Of a stretch of DNA of 64,000 nucleotides, positions 10,652-23,078 are shown one piece after another (the first letter of the stretch is position 1; every line of letters starts with the position of its first letter). Position numbers and translations under genes: made by a program. The notes below the pieces were generated by a model. The model was given only the letters and a program-made list of their open reading frames with translations, ran no database searches and was not told the DNA's origin. Source of the stretch: Monosporascus cannonballus (lineage: Eukaryota; Ascomycota; Sordariomycetes; Xylariales); the NCBI GenBank assembly GCA_004154925.1, contig QJNS01000097.1, forward strand, positions 1 to 64,000, written 5' to 3'.

Positions 10652-13600
10652 TTTTAAAAGAAATATATTATAAATTTAATAAATTTTAAAAAGTTTTAAG
10701 TAATAATTAATAAATATTCTTCTGCTTAATTATAATAAAAGCTTTGTTAAATTTAATATAAACGATAACATATAATAAAATTTGAAAAATAAATAATATA
10801 TTTGATTTTCGATTTTAAATTTTTAATAATCAATAATTAAATTAAACAATTTTTATCGAAATATTTTTATTTAATAAATAATACAATATTTTAATCATTT
10901 ACTTTTAAAAATGCTTACTATTTTATTAACTTTAAGAATAATTTACCGCAGCTTTTAAAATATTATAAAGGTTTAAAAAAAGAAATTAAAGAAAAAGTAT
11001 TTAAAAACGAAGTAAAAAAGAAATATAAAGCTAAAACTTTAAAAAAAATTATTATAAAAGAAAAATTGAATTTTTTAATTTAAAAATTTAGAGTTTGAAA
11101 AAAAATTATATGGTTCGCTAAAAAAGTTAATTATTTATTGATTGAATTTTAATAAAAAACGAAATTAAAAAAGAATTTTTATTTATTTTCTTTTAATATA
11201 AAATAAATATAAAGGAGATTTTCGTTTTTATTATTATTTAAAATAAATTAAATATTTAAAAAATCATTTTTTATTTTAATTATTTTAAAATGCCCGATAT
11301 TAAAGATTATAAGTTAACTTTATTAAAATCATTAATATATTTTTATATATTAAAGATTTTAAGTTTAAATTAAATTTTATTTTAAGTTTAACGAAAGGTT
11401 TTTAAAAAAGAATTATTAAAAAGTAATAATTAATTTTTAAATTATTTATCGCAAAAATTCTTTTATAATTAGAACTTATTATAAAGCATTATTTAAAAAG
11501 CTCTTTCGATATTTTTTAAATATATTTAATTATAATTTAACGAATAACAACATTGTTTTTAAAAAATAAAAGTTTTAATTAAAAATTCGAATAATATATA
11601 ATATATAATTAAATAATATTATTCTTTTGTTAAATTAAGCTAGTGTTTAAATATATTATTATAATTAATTATTAAATCATTATTTTAAATTTATTAAGAA
11701 ATTAGCTACTTTATTTTTAATATTATAACTTAAAACCATAAATAAAATATAAATTATATATAAAATTTAAAATAGAATTCTTAACAAACTATCCCGATAA
11801 AATTATTATTACAAATAAAAGTACTTATAATTGATACATAAAAAAATTAACAAATAAAATAATAAAAGTTTTAATAGCTAAATAAAACAAACAAGGGCAA
11901 GACTTAAAAGAAAATATATTCTATTTCGAAAAAGCTTAAAAAATAGATTTAAAATAAAGTTTTTTAATTATAATAAGAAAGAATATTTTAAGAACAAATA
12001 TTATTTTTCTATTAAAATTTTTTTAAAAAATCTTTTAATTTTAAAAGAAAATTAAAACGGTTAAAAATTCGATAAAAAGGTAAAAACAGAAACAAAAAAT
12101 TAAGTTAAGTTTTTTCCCGCCTAGTTTTATTATTGCTATAATTATTTAAATTTAATATAATATTTTAAAATATAAAAATTATTTCATTAGCGAAGATTTT
12201 AAACTTAAAACATATAAATATGATCTAAAATAAACGGCCTTTAAAATAAATGTAAAATTAAAATATTTTTATTATTATAAAATATAAAAATGCGAAATAT
12301 ACGATAAAAACGATTAATTCCGACTAAATATTAATAATTAAAATATTTTATATTTTATTACTTGTATTCTAAATTGAAATTAAACTAGAAAATTATATCG
12401 GAAAAATATTTCTATTATTTTTTGATATTTTATATATATATTATATCTTATTTAAAAAGAAATCTTAAAACGGTCGCGAAATAACTAAAACAGAACCTAA
12501 GTAGGTCAGGCTTACGTAATATAGATTTGAAGTAATCTAAGAGATTTAAAGAAATCTATACAATTATTTGATATAAATTGAAAGTAATTTAAAAGATTTA
12601 ATTAAATCTTTGAAAAAATATATACGCTCGTTATTTTCGTAGTTTAAATAGCTCTAGCTTGCAATATTTATTAATACTTATAACTTAATTACTTAAAACA
12701 TTTTGGTATTAGGAAATGTAATACAATTTCTGTATTTATTGCTCAGATTTCCACGATACTTTTACTAATATAAACTCGTACGACTTACGTTTAACAGTTG
12801 ATTAAACTTCTTAGCTCTTATAATTTAATATAAATTTTTAAATATAGAAACACTTTTTTCGAAAATGTTTTTTTTTAATTTTATAACTTAGAAAATATAA
12901 AACTAAAAAATAAGTTAAATTTTTTTCTTGGTTTAAAAAAAACTTAACTTTATAACCTTAATATAAATATAGCAGAAAAATATAGTTTCGGTTTAAAAAC
13001 GATTTATATATTAAATATATTATTTAAAAAAATTCGCGAATAAAACTTCGGTTAAACTAAATAACATTAGAAATTAAAGTTTTTTAAAAGCTTTCGATAT
13101 TAAAATATTACCAAATCTTAATCTGTAACACTTTATACAAAAAATAAAAATATATATAATTAAATTAAAATTCTTTTTTAATACGCAAATAAAATCTTAA
13201 TAATAATAATTAAGTTAAAAATCGAAAATAATTTTATTTTCTTTATATTAATAAACTTTTTTAAGATTTCGTGAAAATATAAGTTAATGTTTTATAAATT
13301 ACGCATAATAAACGAAAATTGAGTTAAATACGAAAACATACGAATTTTTCGAAAAATTAAAATTGCTTGTAATATAAATTTAAAAATATAAAAAACGAAA
13401 TTTATAGAATATCACCGATATTTTTAAATATAATATCATTTTAAAACTATCGTAATTTAAATTTAAAAATTTATATATTAACTAAAGAAATTAAATATTT
13501 TTGTAAAATAAAAAAATATTAAATCTAGAAAGTATTAAATATACAATCTATTATATAATACGAAAATAACGAATTTTAAATTAAACTACAGCTATATTGT

Positions 13601-16600
13601 TATAATATTAAAATTTTACTAAATTATTTCGAAATTAAGAAAATTATAAATTATTCTTTTATAGTTAATAAAATTATAAGATATTTATTTAAAAAAGTAT
13701 TATTGTAAATTATATAAAATTTATTTTATAAATCCAGAAAAAGCTTTATAAAAATATATAATTAAATTTATAAAAATATACTTAACATTTTACGTTATTT
13801 ATTAAATATTTGGCTTTTATAATTCCAAAAATTAAGGATAATAAATAAAGAATTAACGAAAATTAAAACTTAATTTATTAAAAAATAGATAATTATCAAA
13901 AATTAAATAATATTATAATTAAAAATAAATATTCTTTAATTTCTATATATATTTTAAAGAATGCTGCTTTTAAAGCTAAATAATTTACAATGTTTAATTT
14001 TTGTAATAGTTATTATTATATTTGTATAATTTAAAATATATAAAACGGTACTTAAAATAATATATATATTTTATAAATATTAAATAATACTTATAAAACT
14101 TATTAATACTTTTATTAATTTTTGAAATGTAGTTATAATTAATTTTAAATAATTTCTATATAAAAATTTATTTATTTATTTAAACAACATTTTTTTCTTA
14201 TTTAAATATTTTAAATACAAAAATAAAAAGATTTTTATTCCAATATTTGGAAATATAAATAAAGCAAGTATTTAAATTAACCTAGCTAAAAATATATAAT
14301 ATATTTGAAATATAAATTTCTTAGTATTTCTATTTATTTTCCAGTAAATTTAAATTTGAAATTCTAAATTAAAAGAAATTAAAAACTGGTTTATTTTAAA
14401 TAAAGTAAATGTTATAAATATCTAGTAAATTCGAGAATTTTCGAGCTATATAGGTAATTTAATTAAGAAATGTAAAAATATAATTAAATTAATAACGAAA
14501 TTTATTATTAAGAAATATATTAGAAAAAGTTTTAAATTTTAAAAGAAAGTTAAAAAAGCATTTTAAATATTTTAAAACTAAATTATTAAATTATTAATTA
14601 TAATATTACAAAATATTTAAAAAACAAAATAATTAAAAATTAACGTCTTAAATAACGTTTTAAACGTATTTCTAAAATAATAAAAAATAATACTAATTAA
14701 TACTTAGTAATATATTATTCGAACATATTTCAAAATTCAAAATTTAAATATTAAATTTACGATAACAAATTATTAATAATTTATTAACGCCTTTAAAAAT
14801 TTAAAACCTTTAAATATTTATTTTAATTATAAGAATTTTACGCTATTTATAAAGATATAAAATCTAAATATATAATATAAAAGTTAAATAATCTTTTTAT
14901 TTATCTTTAACTCTAAAATATATTTTATAAGAAAAAAGTTATATTTAATTAAATATTTTTTAAATATAAAGAAAATTACGATTTTAAAATCTTTTAAAAA
15001 ATAGAAAAATAGTAAAATATAATAAAAAGGTTATATTTAGTTAAATAAAACAATACAAAAATTTAATATGTAAATAAAGAACTAGAATATTAATTATTAT
15101 ACTTTGAAAAATTTTATATCTTAAGGAATTAATAAAAATAATTTATAAAATAATTTTACAAAAACTTATTATATAGATATTAAAAAGCTTCAAAATTATT
15201 AAATAATTATAAAAAATACTATTTTTTAAATTATATCGAATAATTAGAAAAGTTAGTAAAAAATAATATTTATAATAAAATTAAAGTAATACGTTATAAG
15301 CTTTTCAAATTATTATAATTAATTAATATTTTAATAAAGTATAAAATATTGTAATTTAGAATTTTATTATTAACTTATTTTTATTTAAAACCTTAATTAT
15401 AAAAAGCTAATACGGCGAAATACAAGTAATTATTAATAAATTTACTAAATATAAATATTTTTTATCTTTTTAAAAAAACGTAATAGGGGAATAAGTTGTT
15501 TATATTTTTATTTAATATTATAGTATTAAATACAAGATATTAAAAACACTTATTTTTAATAAAAATATCTTTATTATTTTATAATTCGACATTAACTTTT
15601 TTAAATAAATAAGTATTAAGTTTAAGTTTTTAATAATTTATAAATTTTAACTAAACGACTAAACCGAAATATTAAATTAAACTTTAAAGTAATATTTTCG
15701 AACTTGTACTAATTATTTATAAAATAAAATAAATAAACTTTTTATAATTAGTATATATTATTTATATTGTATTTGTGAACAAATATATAAATATAAAGTA
15801 AAAATAACACGATTTAAAAAAATTAAATAAAATACTAAAAATTATTATAATTATACTAAAAACTAAATTATTAAAAATTAAAATTAAAATTATTTAAGTT
15901 CGTTTCGAAAACGAATTTTAATTTTTATAATAGCGAATAACTCGGTGTTATAATTTAAAAAAAAATTAAAAAATTAATTTTAATTAAAAGAAATAAAACT
16001 GTTTTATTATACAAAAAAAATATAATTTCGATTATTTCTTAAATTAAAACCAAAAAAACCTAATAATAAGTTTAATTTTAAATTTTATAACTCGTTTAAA
16101 ATTAAAAAAGCTATTTTTTAATTTAATTATCAAATATTATTATTTAAAAATATAAAAATATTTTTTCTTTTTTACGTTTTTTATTTAAATTATTATCTAA
16201 AAATGTGTCGTTAAAAAAAACCTAGAACTTAAAAGTTTTTAATAAGTATAAAGTTAAATAAATCTTAAATTTTAAAATAATATAAAATAAAATTTAATAT
16301 TTAGTTAAATTAAAAATACTTATATAAAGAATACGTAAAAATTATATAATTGTTTAATAAATACGATGGACTTAATTAAGACGTTTTATCGTTAAAATTT
16401 TAATTAATCATTTTTAACGCGGTTAAAATTGCAAACGATAACGATTTCTCGTTTAAATTCAAACTTATAACGGTTTAATCGAAAGAAAACGGTTTCACTA
16501 TAATATATATTTCGAAAATATGCTAAACTTATTTTTCGTTTATTTAATATTTTTTACCTATTTTTCTAATTAACTTAATTTTAAATTTTTTTAAACAATT

Positions 16601-17214
16601 TTACTCTTTTTTCTAAAAAAAGAAGTTTTATTAAACATATAACCGCTTTAGTTTTTCAATAAATTTTAACGATTTTTCGTTTTGTTTTCTGCTCTCTTTT
16701 TCTACGGATTTCTAGTGCGCTAAAAATTCGTTTTTGTATTTCGTTTGTTTTTTTAAGAAAATTTATAATTTGTTACGATATAAAAGAATAAAAGTCTAGT
16801 TATTACACTATTAAAAGTAGAACGTTGTCAGCTCGAGCACTGATTATTTTATTCCGCACTATATATTTACTAGGTGCTACCTAAAACTGTGATATAATTA
16901 AAACGTTACAGAAAAAACGTTAATAACAAATATAATAATTGCAATATAGTAATTTTGAAATATAAAAAGAATCGGTTTTATCAAATTGAAAGTAAGTAAA
17001 ATAAGAAAAAAAAATTTAATGCTAAATTTTTTTTAAATTAAATTAATGCGCGTATTATATAAATTGCGTTAATTTAAATGAAGTTTTTTTTCTTTCGAAT
17101 ACGGCCTATTATAGTAAAATTAGTTAAAATATTTCTAAGAAACTTTTTCTACTAAAATAAAATAATTACTTACGATTTTTATCTTTAGAATAAACCTTTT
17201 TTTAAAATAATAAT

Positions 17215-17594
17215 ATTATAGAAATAGGAGTTTTTGCTTTAAAAAAATCGATCTTTAAAGTTTAGCGTAAATTTGTCACGGCTAAATTCCGGATAAAAAG
17301 TTTAGCTTTTAAAATTATCTAGTTAATAGAGGTGATTTACGATTAAATTATATAAATTATATAAATTTACAATATACTTATTTTAAGAATTAAAATATAT
17401 AATACATCGGTTTTTTATATAAATAGTACTTACTTAATTTTCGTTTTTTAGCTATTAATCTAAGCCTATAACTAAAGACAACCATTTTTTATTATAGAAA
17501 AAGTCTTTAAATCCTTTTATTAAACAAAGTATTGATTTATTCTTCGCCCTATTATTATCTACAAATGAAAACCATATTTCGAATACTGTTTATA
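17215..17594 (+). repeat. Right LTR-like direct repeat
   Basis: Direct-repeat partner of 10274-10651. It is less mutated than the left copy and retains more G and C. It ends about 280 bp before the right terminal inverted repeat. Confidence 0.6.
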
Positions 17595-17846
17595 ACTCTA
17601 AGTAAATGTATAACAGGTTCGTTACAATAAGAAATACGAGTGCAAAGTTATTTGATAAAAAAGCTAAGTGTTTACCGATTAATAATATATTGTAGTCTAA
17701 AAATTTCCTAGTTAATAAGATCTTGTAAAACTTGATATAGTAGTTACTAGCCTAGCGTATATACCTACTTTAAAAATCTACTTAAGCAGCTACGTCTACT
17801 TAAAATTTTGGGTGTACGTATATTGATTTTTTTCTCTTTTTTTTGA

Positions 17847-17877
17847 AATGAGAGAGTAACCCCTCTCGGACACCATA
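17847..17877 (-). repeat. Right terminal inverted repeat of the 11.4-kb element
   Basis: Inverted partner of 6485-6515. Its outer end reads CCTCTCGGACACCATA on the + strand and is followed at once by GCTGCT (17878-17883). Confidence 0.7.
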
Positions 17878-18707
17878 GCTGCTCTTTGTCTCGCGATTAC
17901 GTAAAGTGCCAATAAGTTAAGGTGCTGCATATAGAGCTAGTCTCGTATGCGCCCTCGGACACGATCCGAGAAAACCATGCATACTTCAGACATAGTGACT
18001 GACACATCGCTCACCGGGCCCATCGTCTAATAGGTAGCGTGAGGTGTGTATATGGCTCGTTTTTCGGATTCTGGCTGGCCCTCAACACCGGCCGCCGGGC
18101 TTGGTTCGAGCTGTGGTAGGACCAGGATCGGAAACGATGACGGGACCTCGCCCTGGGCTGTCTTGACTCGTGATCTCTTTTGAGTCTACCTGTTGAATAG
18201 TATCAGGAGCTGCAACCTGTTGCGATGGGCTTGGATACAAAACCCAATACGACATATCATTTTAATTACCGCGCGTTACCGGTAAGCACGCAATACGATT
18301 CAAATGAAGTCCGACTCGGAAGGCCCCACGAGTTTTCTTCCTGTCCGCACGGCCGCCTATGTTTTCACCTCCTGTAAGACTTATGTTAGCTGCTGGGACT
18401 TGACCGGTTAGGTTGCTCGACAAAATGGGATCACTGACTCGTAGAGTTGGTAAGTGCCAGACGGTAGGATACGTATCACCGCCGGACTGGAAATGGGTTC
18501 TTTAGCCGCACAGACGGAGGACCCGGGAACGCAACTAGGCGATGGTGAAGTGCGAATACAGACCCGGGATCTGAACTATGCAAAGAATAGCGCCGGATTG
18601 CTGAGAACGGGTATATTTCCTTGAATCAATCTCAGCACATCACATTCGATTCGAGAGCCTAGGACGACATGCGAATAAGCTAATCAGATCAACTCGAGAG
18701 ATTCTAG
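17878..18707. other. Intergenic region next to the AT-rich element
   Basis: Begins with the right GCTGCT copy (17878-17883) and then ordinary GC content. I see no gene, tRNA or repeat. Confidence 0.55.
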
Positions 18708-20962
18708 TCAGATGCCGCGCCCTCTTAAGGCCGCAGGGAGAAGCCGAGGGTCAAAATTGATCTCCCGGCCGGTAACTTTGTGCCTGTATTTCACGCACTG
18801 GACGGGGTCATCTCGGGTCCATTTGCAGTCCCGGACACGCTCCCACTCCGGTGACATGGGATGTTCGCTAAGTCTCGGATCATCCCAAGTAGTCGTTTCT
18901 GATCCCGTCTTAAGCAATGACTGGAAGAACGACGGTCGGAATACGTCATCATCCACCCTGACTACATGAAGGACCCAGCCCGCCGGTATCGGTCCCAAAA
19001 TGACCTCGCCATCCATTGTGCCATGGACATAGCAAGGACCAACAAGGCGGAATGCTTCTTCGGAACTTGGGCGGAGTACCATCGGCACCTCACACCCTAA
19101 GATGATGCAAACGCAGTCCCCTACTTAAGAAGCTGTTAGCCGATTGAGAGCACTGGCGCAGCGTCCCATCAGAAATCAACGATCCCGTAAGTTCCGGCAA
19201 AATAGCTGGCTGAGCCGTGCTTGGTCCCATCCCGACGTACCCCCTTCCAGAAAGATGACCGATTTCCCTCTGAATCTGTCGACGACCTCGTCCTCGAACC
19301 TACTGTGAACGGGGTGTTGGTGGTCCATCAGCTCCCGCCACTCGTGAACGCTCGGGTTGCCGATATCCGGCATACGGTCCTTGACCCGGCCGAAGGCGAA
19401 ACTCTGGAGATAGCCTTCTAAAAGAACGCCCCCGGCGGGATATGCCGTATTTTGAAGCTTCTCGGTGCCGATCGTAGGAAGGAACTTGAGCACGTCTTGC
19501 ATACTCTGGACGTCGGGGGTTTCCGCTTTCAGCACGGCCGCGAAGCGGACGGCGTCGACGCGGAGTCTGTCTCCAAGCACGGCGTATCTCTCTCCGGAGA
19601 TCCCACTCGCCCTACAGCCATAGTAGGTCGCATGGAAGCCGATACCGAAGGCCCAGTTGGGCACCCAGGACGGAAATGACGGGTCCGGATAGTTGCAGTG
19701 TTGCAAAAGCGTCAGGCGCTGGTAGTGTCCGGCGTAGGTTAGGAACGCTTGCTTGTAGACCTCCATGGTACGCAGCGCATAGTTGGGCTTGATCTTGGCG
19801 GCGAATCTTGGCGGCGCAATGCTCAGAACGCCGTATATTCTGTCGCTTGGGTCGCGACACTGCTGTCCCGAGGAGATGGAAAGTATCTCTTCCAGCGGCG
19901 CATGCACGAGGAAGTCGACAGTGAATCGAGCGTGTGCGACTAGGCATGATCTAAGGTGTTTGGGGATTCCGCTCGTCTTCCTCTGAAGGCACAACACGGC
20001 ACGGCGGAACGGCGGCCATGGCACTTCGTCTTCTCCGCACTTGACGATCGAGTCATTGTTCGCAAGCTGGGCTTCCTGAAGAACCCACAGCCTCGCAAAC
20101 CAGGGCCTGTTGGCGAGATGGTATAGCGAGTCGAGCGTATCGCCGTCGTAGCCCAGGTCCACGTCGGGTAGGAACCAACGAGGCATGGAGCATCCGGGGG
20201 CGGGTAGGTACTTGGCGTTCTGGGTATACTCGACCTGCGTCCCGAGGAAATGGACCGTCGACATTGCCAAGCCGCTCCGGTCGGCGGCGCCGCCAAGCCA
20301 GATGATGACCCGCGTCGCCGAACGGTAGATCTCGCTCATGCGGAGCACCTGCGCGCTGCGCTCCTTCTAGTTGCACTGGTCGATGCAGAGCGTATCCACC
20401 CACAAGTTTCGGGGACTATCCGGGAGGCGGAGATGTCTCAGGGCGTCTGCGAGATTCCGCCGGATGTTGATCCTTGACGTGCCATTTGGCACGTCTTCCT
20501 CGACGGTCACGCTCTCAGTCTCGGACTCCGTTCCCCAGACATACGAGAGGGCTTCATACTGGGCCCCCGGTGATTCCTGGCTGCTGCTTCGGGGCCCCTC
20601 GTAGTACTCCCTAGGGAAAGAAGGGACTGGGTGTTCCCACGAGGCATGAGGCGGAATGGAGCGTGGAATAGGACCCGTTTCTCCAGAGTCTCGACCGCAT
20701 CCCAGCCGCCAGGAAGTGAGTCGCGAATCTTATCTAAGGGCAGTCGTTGAGACGATGGCTGACTAGGGACCGGCTGTAGAGAGGTCTGAGAGATTGATAT
20801 GCGGATTGGCCTCTCCCACGGATCAGGCAATAGGGCAACTACGCGAATTTGACTACTTGCGGGCTCGAAAGGCTGATACTCGTATTCCTTCATTTTTTGA
20901 GACTTGGGAAAGACATCGTTCATAGGGCATGAGAGAACTGAAAGTACGCCCAGCCCTGCCAT
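18708..20962 (-). pseudogene. HET-domain (heterokaryon incompatibility) gene, broken
   Basis: The minus strand spells a HET-domain protein in several pieces. The N-terminal piece (20962 to about 20700; likely start MKEYEYQPFEP) is in one frame. The first HET blocks, AQYEALSYVWG and LWVDTLCIDQ, are in another frame, so a frameshift or unrecognised intron lies near 20690-20760. An in-frame TAG at 20367-20369 follows CIDQCN, where the family continues Q/D-E..Q...M..IY; CAG to TAG explains it. The frame then stays open through YRSATRVIIWLGG and NRPWFARLWVLQEAQLA. The conserved GYVGMGP block is read only in a shifted frame (near 19240-19255, beside a run of five C). A 60-nt intron (19121-19180) with branch CTAAC would join this to the C-terminal GDCVCIILGCEVPMVLRP block, ending at 18708. 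HET proteins trigger cell death when unlike individuals fuse. At least two lesions make this a pseudogene, unless sequencing errors are involved. Confidence 0.75.
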
Positions 20963-22221
20963 CCTTACCCCGCTTTACCGCCGGCAGGTGGCGAGGCTCT
21001 CGTGCCCAATCCCTATTAACCTATCGTTTCACAAATACAACATGCTTCACTGGTGACACTTTTAATACGGTAGGATATGTGCTAGCCAGGATAAGCAAAG
21101 GGGGGAAGGTTAAATATAATCATGGAACGTTCCGCCGCGATGGCGGAAGCTGCGTGTCATAGTCACTTCCTAGATCTTCGGGTCAAAGTATTTTAGGAAG
21201 ATCCACGCCTCGGCGTTCGAAACCACCGTTTCTGCTTTACATAGAAACCCTTCAAGAAGATCCCCACAGCGGGCTGCGACTCCCCAGATCCTGATAGATA
21301 GGACGGTGGCGAGGAGGCGGCCGCCTGGTCAGCAAGAGGCCGTAGGACTGATCGCGAAATAATCGACAAGGCATGACTCGGTAGAACTGGAGTTCAGAAG
21401 GCGACATATCGGAAATGGAGTGGGCAGGGAGAAGACTGGTATTCACCGTGCTGGACAAGGGGAAGGGGCGTAGGCATGTTCTTGATTCAAAGAGGCTTCG
21501 GAGGGGAGCATGTCAACTTGAGATACGTTTGGTAAGTTGCTGTCTCACTGGCTCAGCCAGATGCCTTCTGCAGACTGCTGGCAACCCCCTTCACGGGAGT
21601 CGACTGCCCTTACATTCGTGCTAGGCTTGAATTCGTTGTTATAAACCAATCACCGTCTCGCAATATAGGAGCCGATGCTTAGACTGCCTACCTGAAGCTG
21701 AATGCGAATAATGAACACGCTTGAGACACCTTCATTATTCGATCTAAACAGACTGATGTGGTCGGCCCGATACCCTCATTCTGGAGCTTCACCGTTATCT
21801 TCGTGGCCTTTTCGACCGGTTGGGATGCCTCGGCGGCCCATCAATAGTGTAGAAGAAATCTATACAAGACTATAAGTTGCTATTCTCGCCTGATTAAGAG
21901 CTTCAAGGCCTCCTCCGCATCTTAAATGGCGTTGGCAATCTCTGGGCAATATTCACTTGATTAAGCTAGATTGTAGCTGAGATGAAGATTTGGGGTCTGT
22001 GGCGTATACTGTGCGTTGTATTTGCGGCTTGTAGGGCTGGGTTTTTTCTGGATCCACTTTGCACAAAATATACTGTCTTTTCGAGAGGACGAAATCTAAT
22101 CTCATAAAAATCCAAAACCAGCCGCACCAGAGAAACCCACAATCTCACGGTCACTTTTCCTCAACATCAACGAACGCAATAATCCTCACCATTAGATTGT
22201 ATCTATTGGAAGACTGTCAAG
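20963..22221. other. Intergenic region between HET pseudogene and RPL10A gene
   Basis: No convincing gene. The last 150 bp, with C/T-rich stretches and short A-rich runs, are the probable promoter of the ribosomal protein gene. Confidence 0.55.
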
Positions 22222-23078
22222 ATGTCCAAAATCACAGTCGGTATGTTATTCTCAGGCGAACAACATCGGCATCCGTAGATGGTTGATCCAAATACTGACA
22301 TTTTTGCCCCGCCATTTAGCCGGAGTGCGTTCCAACGTAGCCGAACTTCTCGACTACTCGAACAACACCAAGAAGCGTAACTTCCTGGAGACCGTTGAGC
22401 TGTAAGTCCAGGATAACGTGTCTTGTTCTCACTCCAAGAGAGACCGGCAAATTAACTCAGTATTACAGCCAGATCGGCCTGAAGAACTATGACCCTCAGC
22501 GTGACAAGCGTTTCTCTGGCACCATCCGCCTGCCTTCAATCCCTCGCCCGAACATGAGCGTCTGCATCCTCGGTGACCAGCACGATATCGATCGTGCCAA
22601 GCACGGTGGTGTCGACGCCATGTCCGCCGATGACTTGAAGAAGCTGAACAAGAACAAGAAGCTGATCAAGAAGCTTGCTCGCAAGTACGACGCCTTCGTC
22701 GCTTCCGAGACTCTGATCAAGCAGATTCCTCGTCTCTTGGGCCCTGGTCTGTCTAAGGGTAAGAGCTACTAGTAAATACTTGGTTGCATGACATGAAGCG
22801 CTGACCTCCCATTAGCCGGCAAGTTCCCCACCCCGGTCTCGCACGCCGACGACCTCACTGGCAAGATCAACGAAGTCAAGTCTACGATCAAGTTCCAGCT
22901 AAAGAAGGTGCTCTGCATGGGCGTCGCCGTCGGAAACGTCGGCATGGACCAGGAGGAGCTGATTGGCAACATCATGTTGGCCATCAACTACCTGGTCTCC
23001 CTGCTGAAGAAGGGCTGGCAGAACGTTGGTAGCTTGACCATCAAGGCTACCATGTCTCCTCCCAAGCGTCTCTACTAA
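22222..23078 (+). CDS. RPL1: 60S ribosomal protein L10a (uL1)
   Basis: Four exons (22222-22240, 22320-22401, 22469-22758, 22816-23078) encode 217 residues, the usual length of fungal uL1. All three introns have GT-AG borders (GTATGT, GTAAGT, GTAAGA donors) and the joined frame is uninterrupted from [17 protein letters not shown] to [15 protein letters not shown]. Conserved blocks include [49 protein letters not shown] and [20 protein letters not shown]. uL1 forms the mobile L1 stalk beside the ribosomal E site and helps release deacylated tRNA. The very short first exon (19 nt, six codons) and early introns are typical of fungal ribosomal protein genes. Codon use is strongly biased to C-ending codons, as expected for high expression. 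Confidence 0.96.

Larger units (their letters stand above)
10274..17594 (+). mobile_element. RIP-mutated Ty3/gypsy LTR retrotransposon
   Basis: Two direct repeats 7 kb apart enclose + strand reading frames with stops that still spell Ty3/gypsy polyprotein landmarks in the right order. Near 10959-11070 a frame reads YYKGLKKEIKEKV, the Gag motif usually seen as Y..GLK.E.K. Near 14174-14330 there is a reverse-transcriptase segment reading IYLNNIFF where the family has YLDDI, followed by the KCE..FLG region. Near 14460-14600 is the connection to RNase H (PLT.LTKK-like, then KKAF). Near 15424-15480 is VIINKFTKYKYFLSF, matching the integrase VIVDR.TKY.YF.P block. Each difference is a transition. 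The element is dead; no restored product is given. Order gag-RT-RNaseH-integrase is diagnostic for Ty3/gypsy rather than copia. Confidence 0.7.
6485..17877. mobile_element. 11.4-kb AT-rich element bounded by terminal inverted repeats
   Basis: The left end (6485-6515, beginning TACGGTGTCCGAGAGG) and the reverse complement of the right end (17847-17877, beginning TATGGTGTCCGAGAGG) match at 28 of 31 positions; one of the three differences is a C/T change. Identical GCTGCT copies flank both ends. GC-rich sequence changes to extreme AT-rich sequence at both ends. Taken together the block looks like one inserted unit, or an inserted unit later enlarged by nested insertions. TIRs flanked by TA would fit the Tc1/mariner superfamily; a 6-bp duplication would fit other DNA transposons. 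Its own transposase is not recognisable. A mutated Ty3/gypsy element fills the right two thirds. No open frame longer than about 60 codons exists in this block, consistent with RIP. Confidence 0.6.

Noticed and set aside
6490..17873. Reading the outer termini as LTR ends (TGT...ACA) of one giant LTR element
   Set aside because: The similarity extends five bases outside TGT/ACA in inverted fashion, and no 4-6 bp duplication abuts TGT/ACA; TIRs with GCTGCT or TA fit better.
18020..18125. tRNA-like fragments (GTCTAATAGGTAG and GGTTCGAGC) after the AT-rich element
   Set aside because: The spacing and the acceptor stem do not fit a tRNA cloverleaf.
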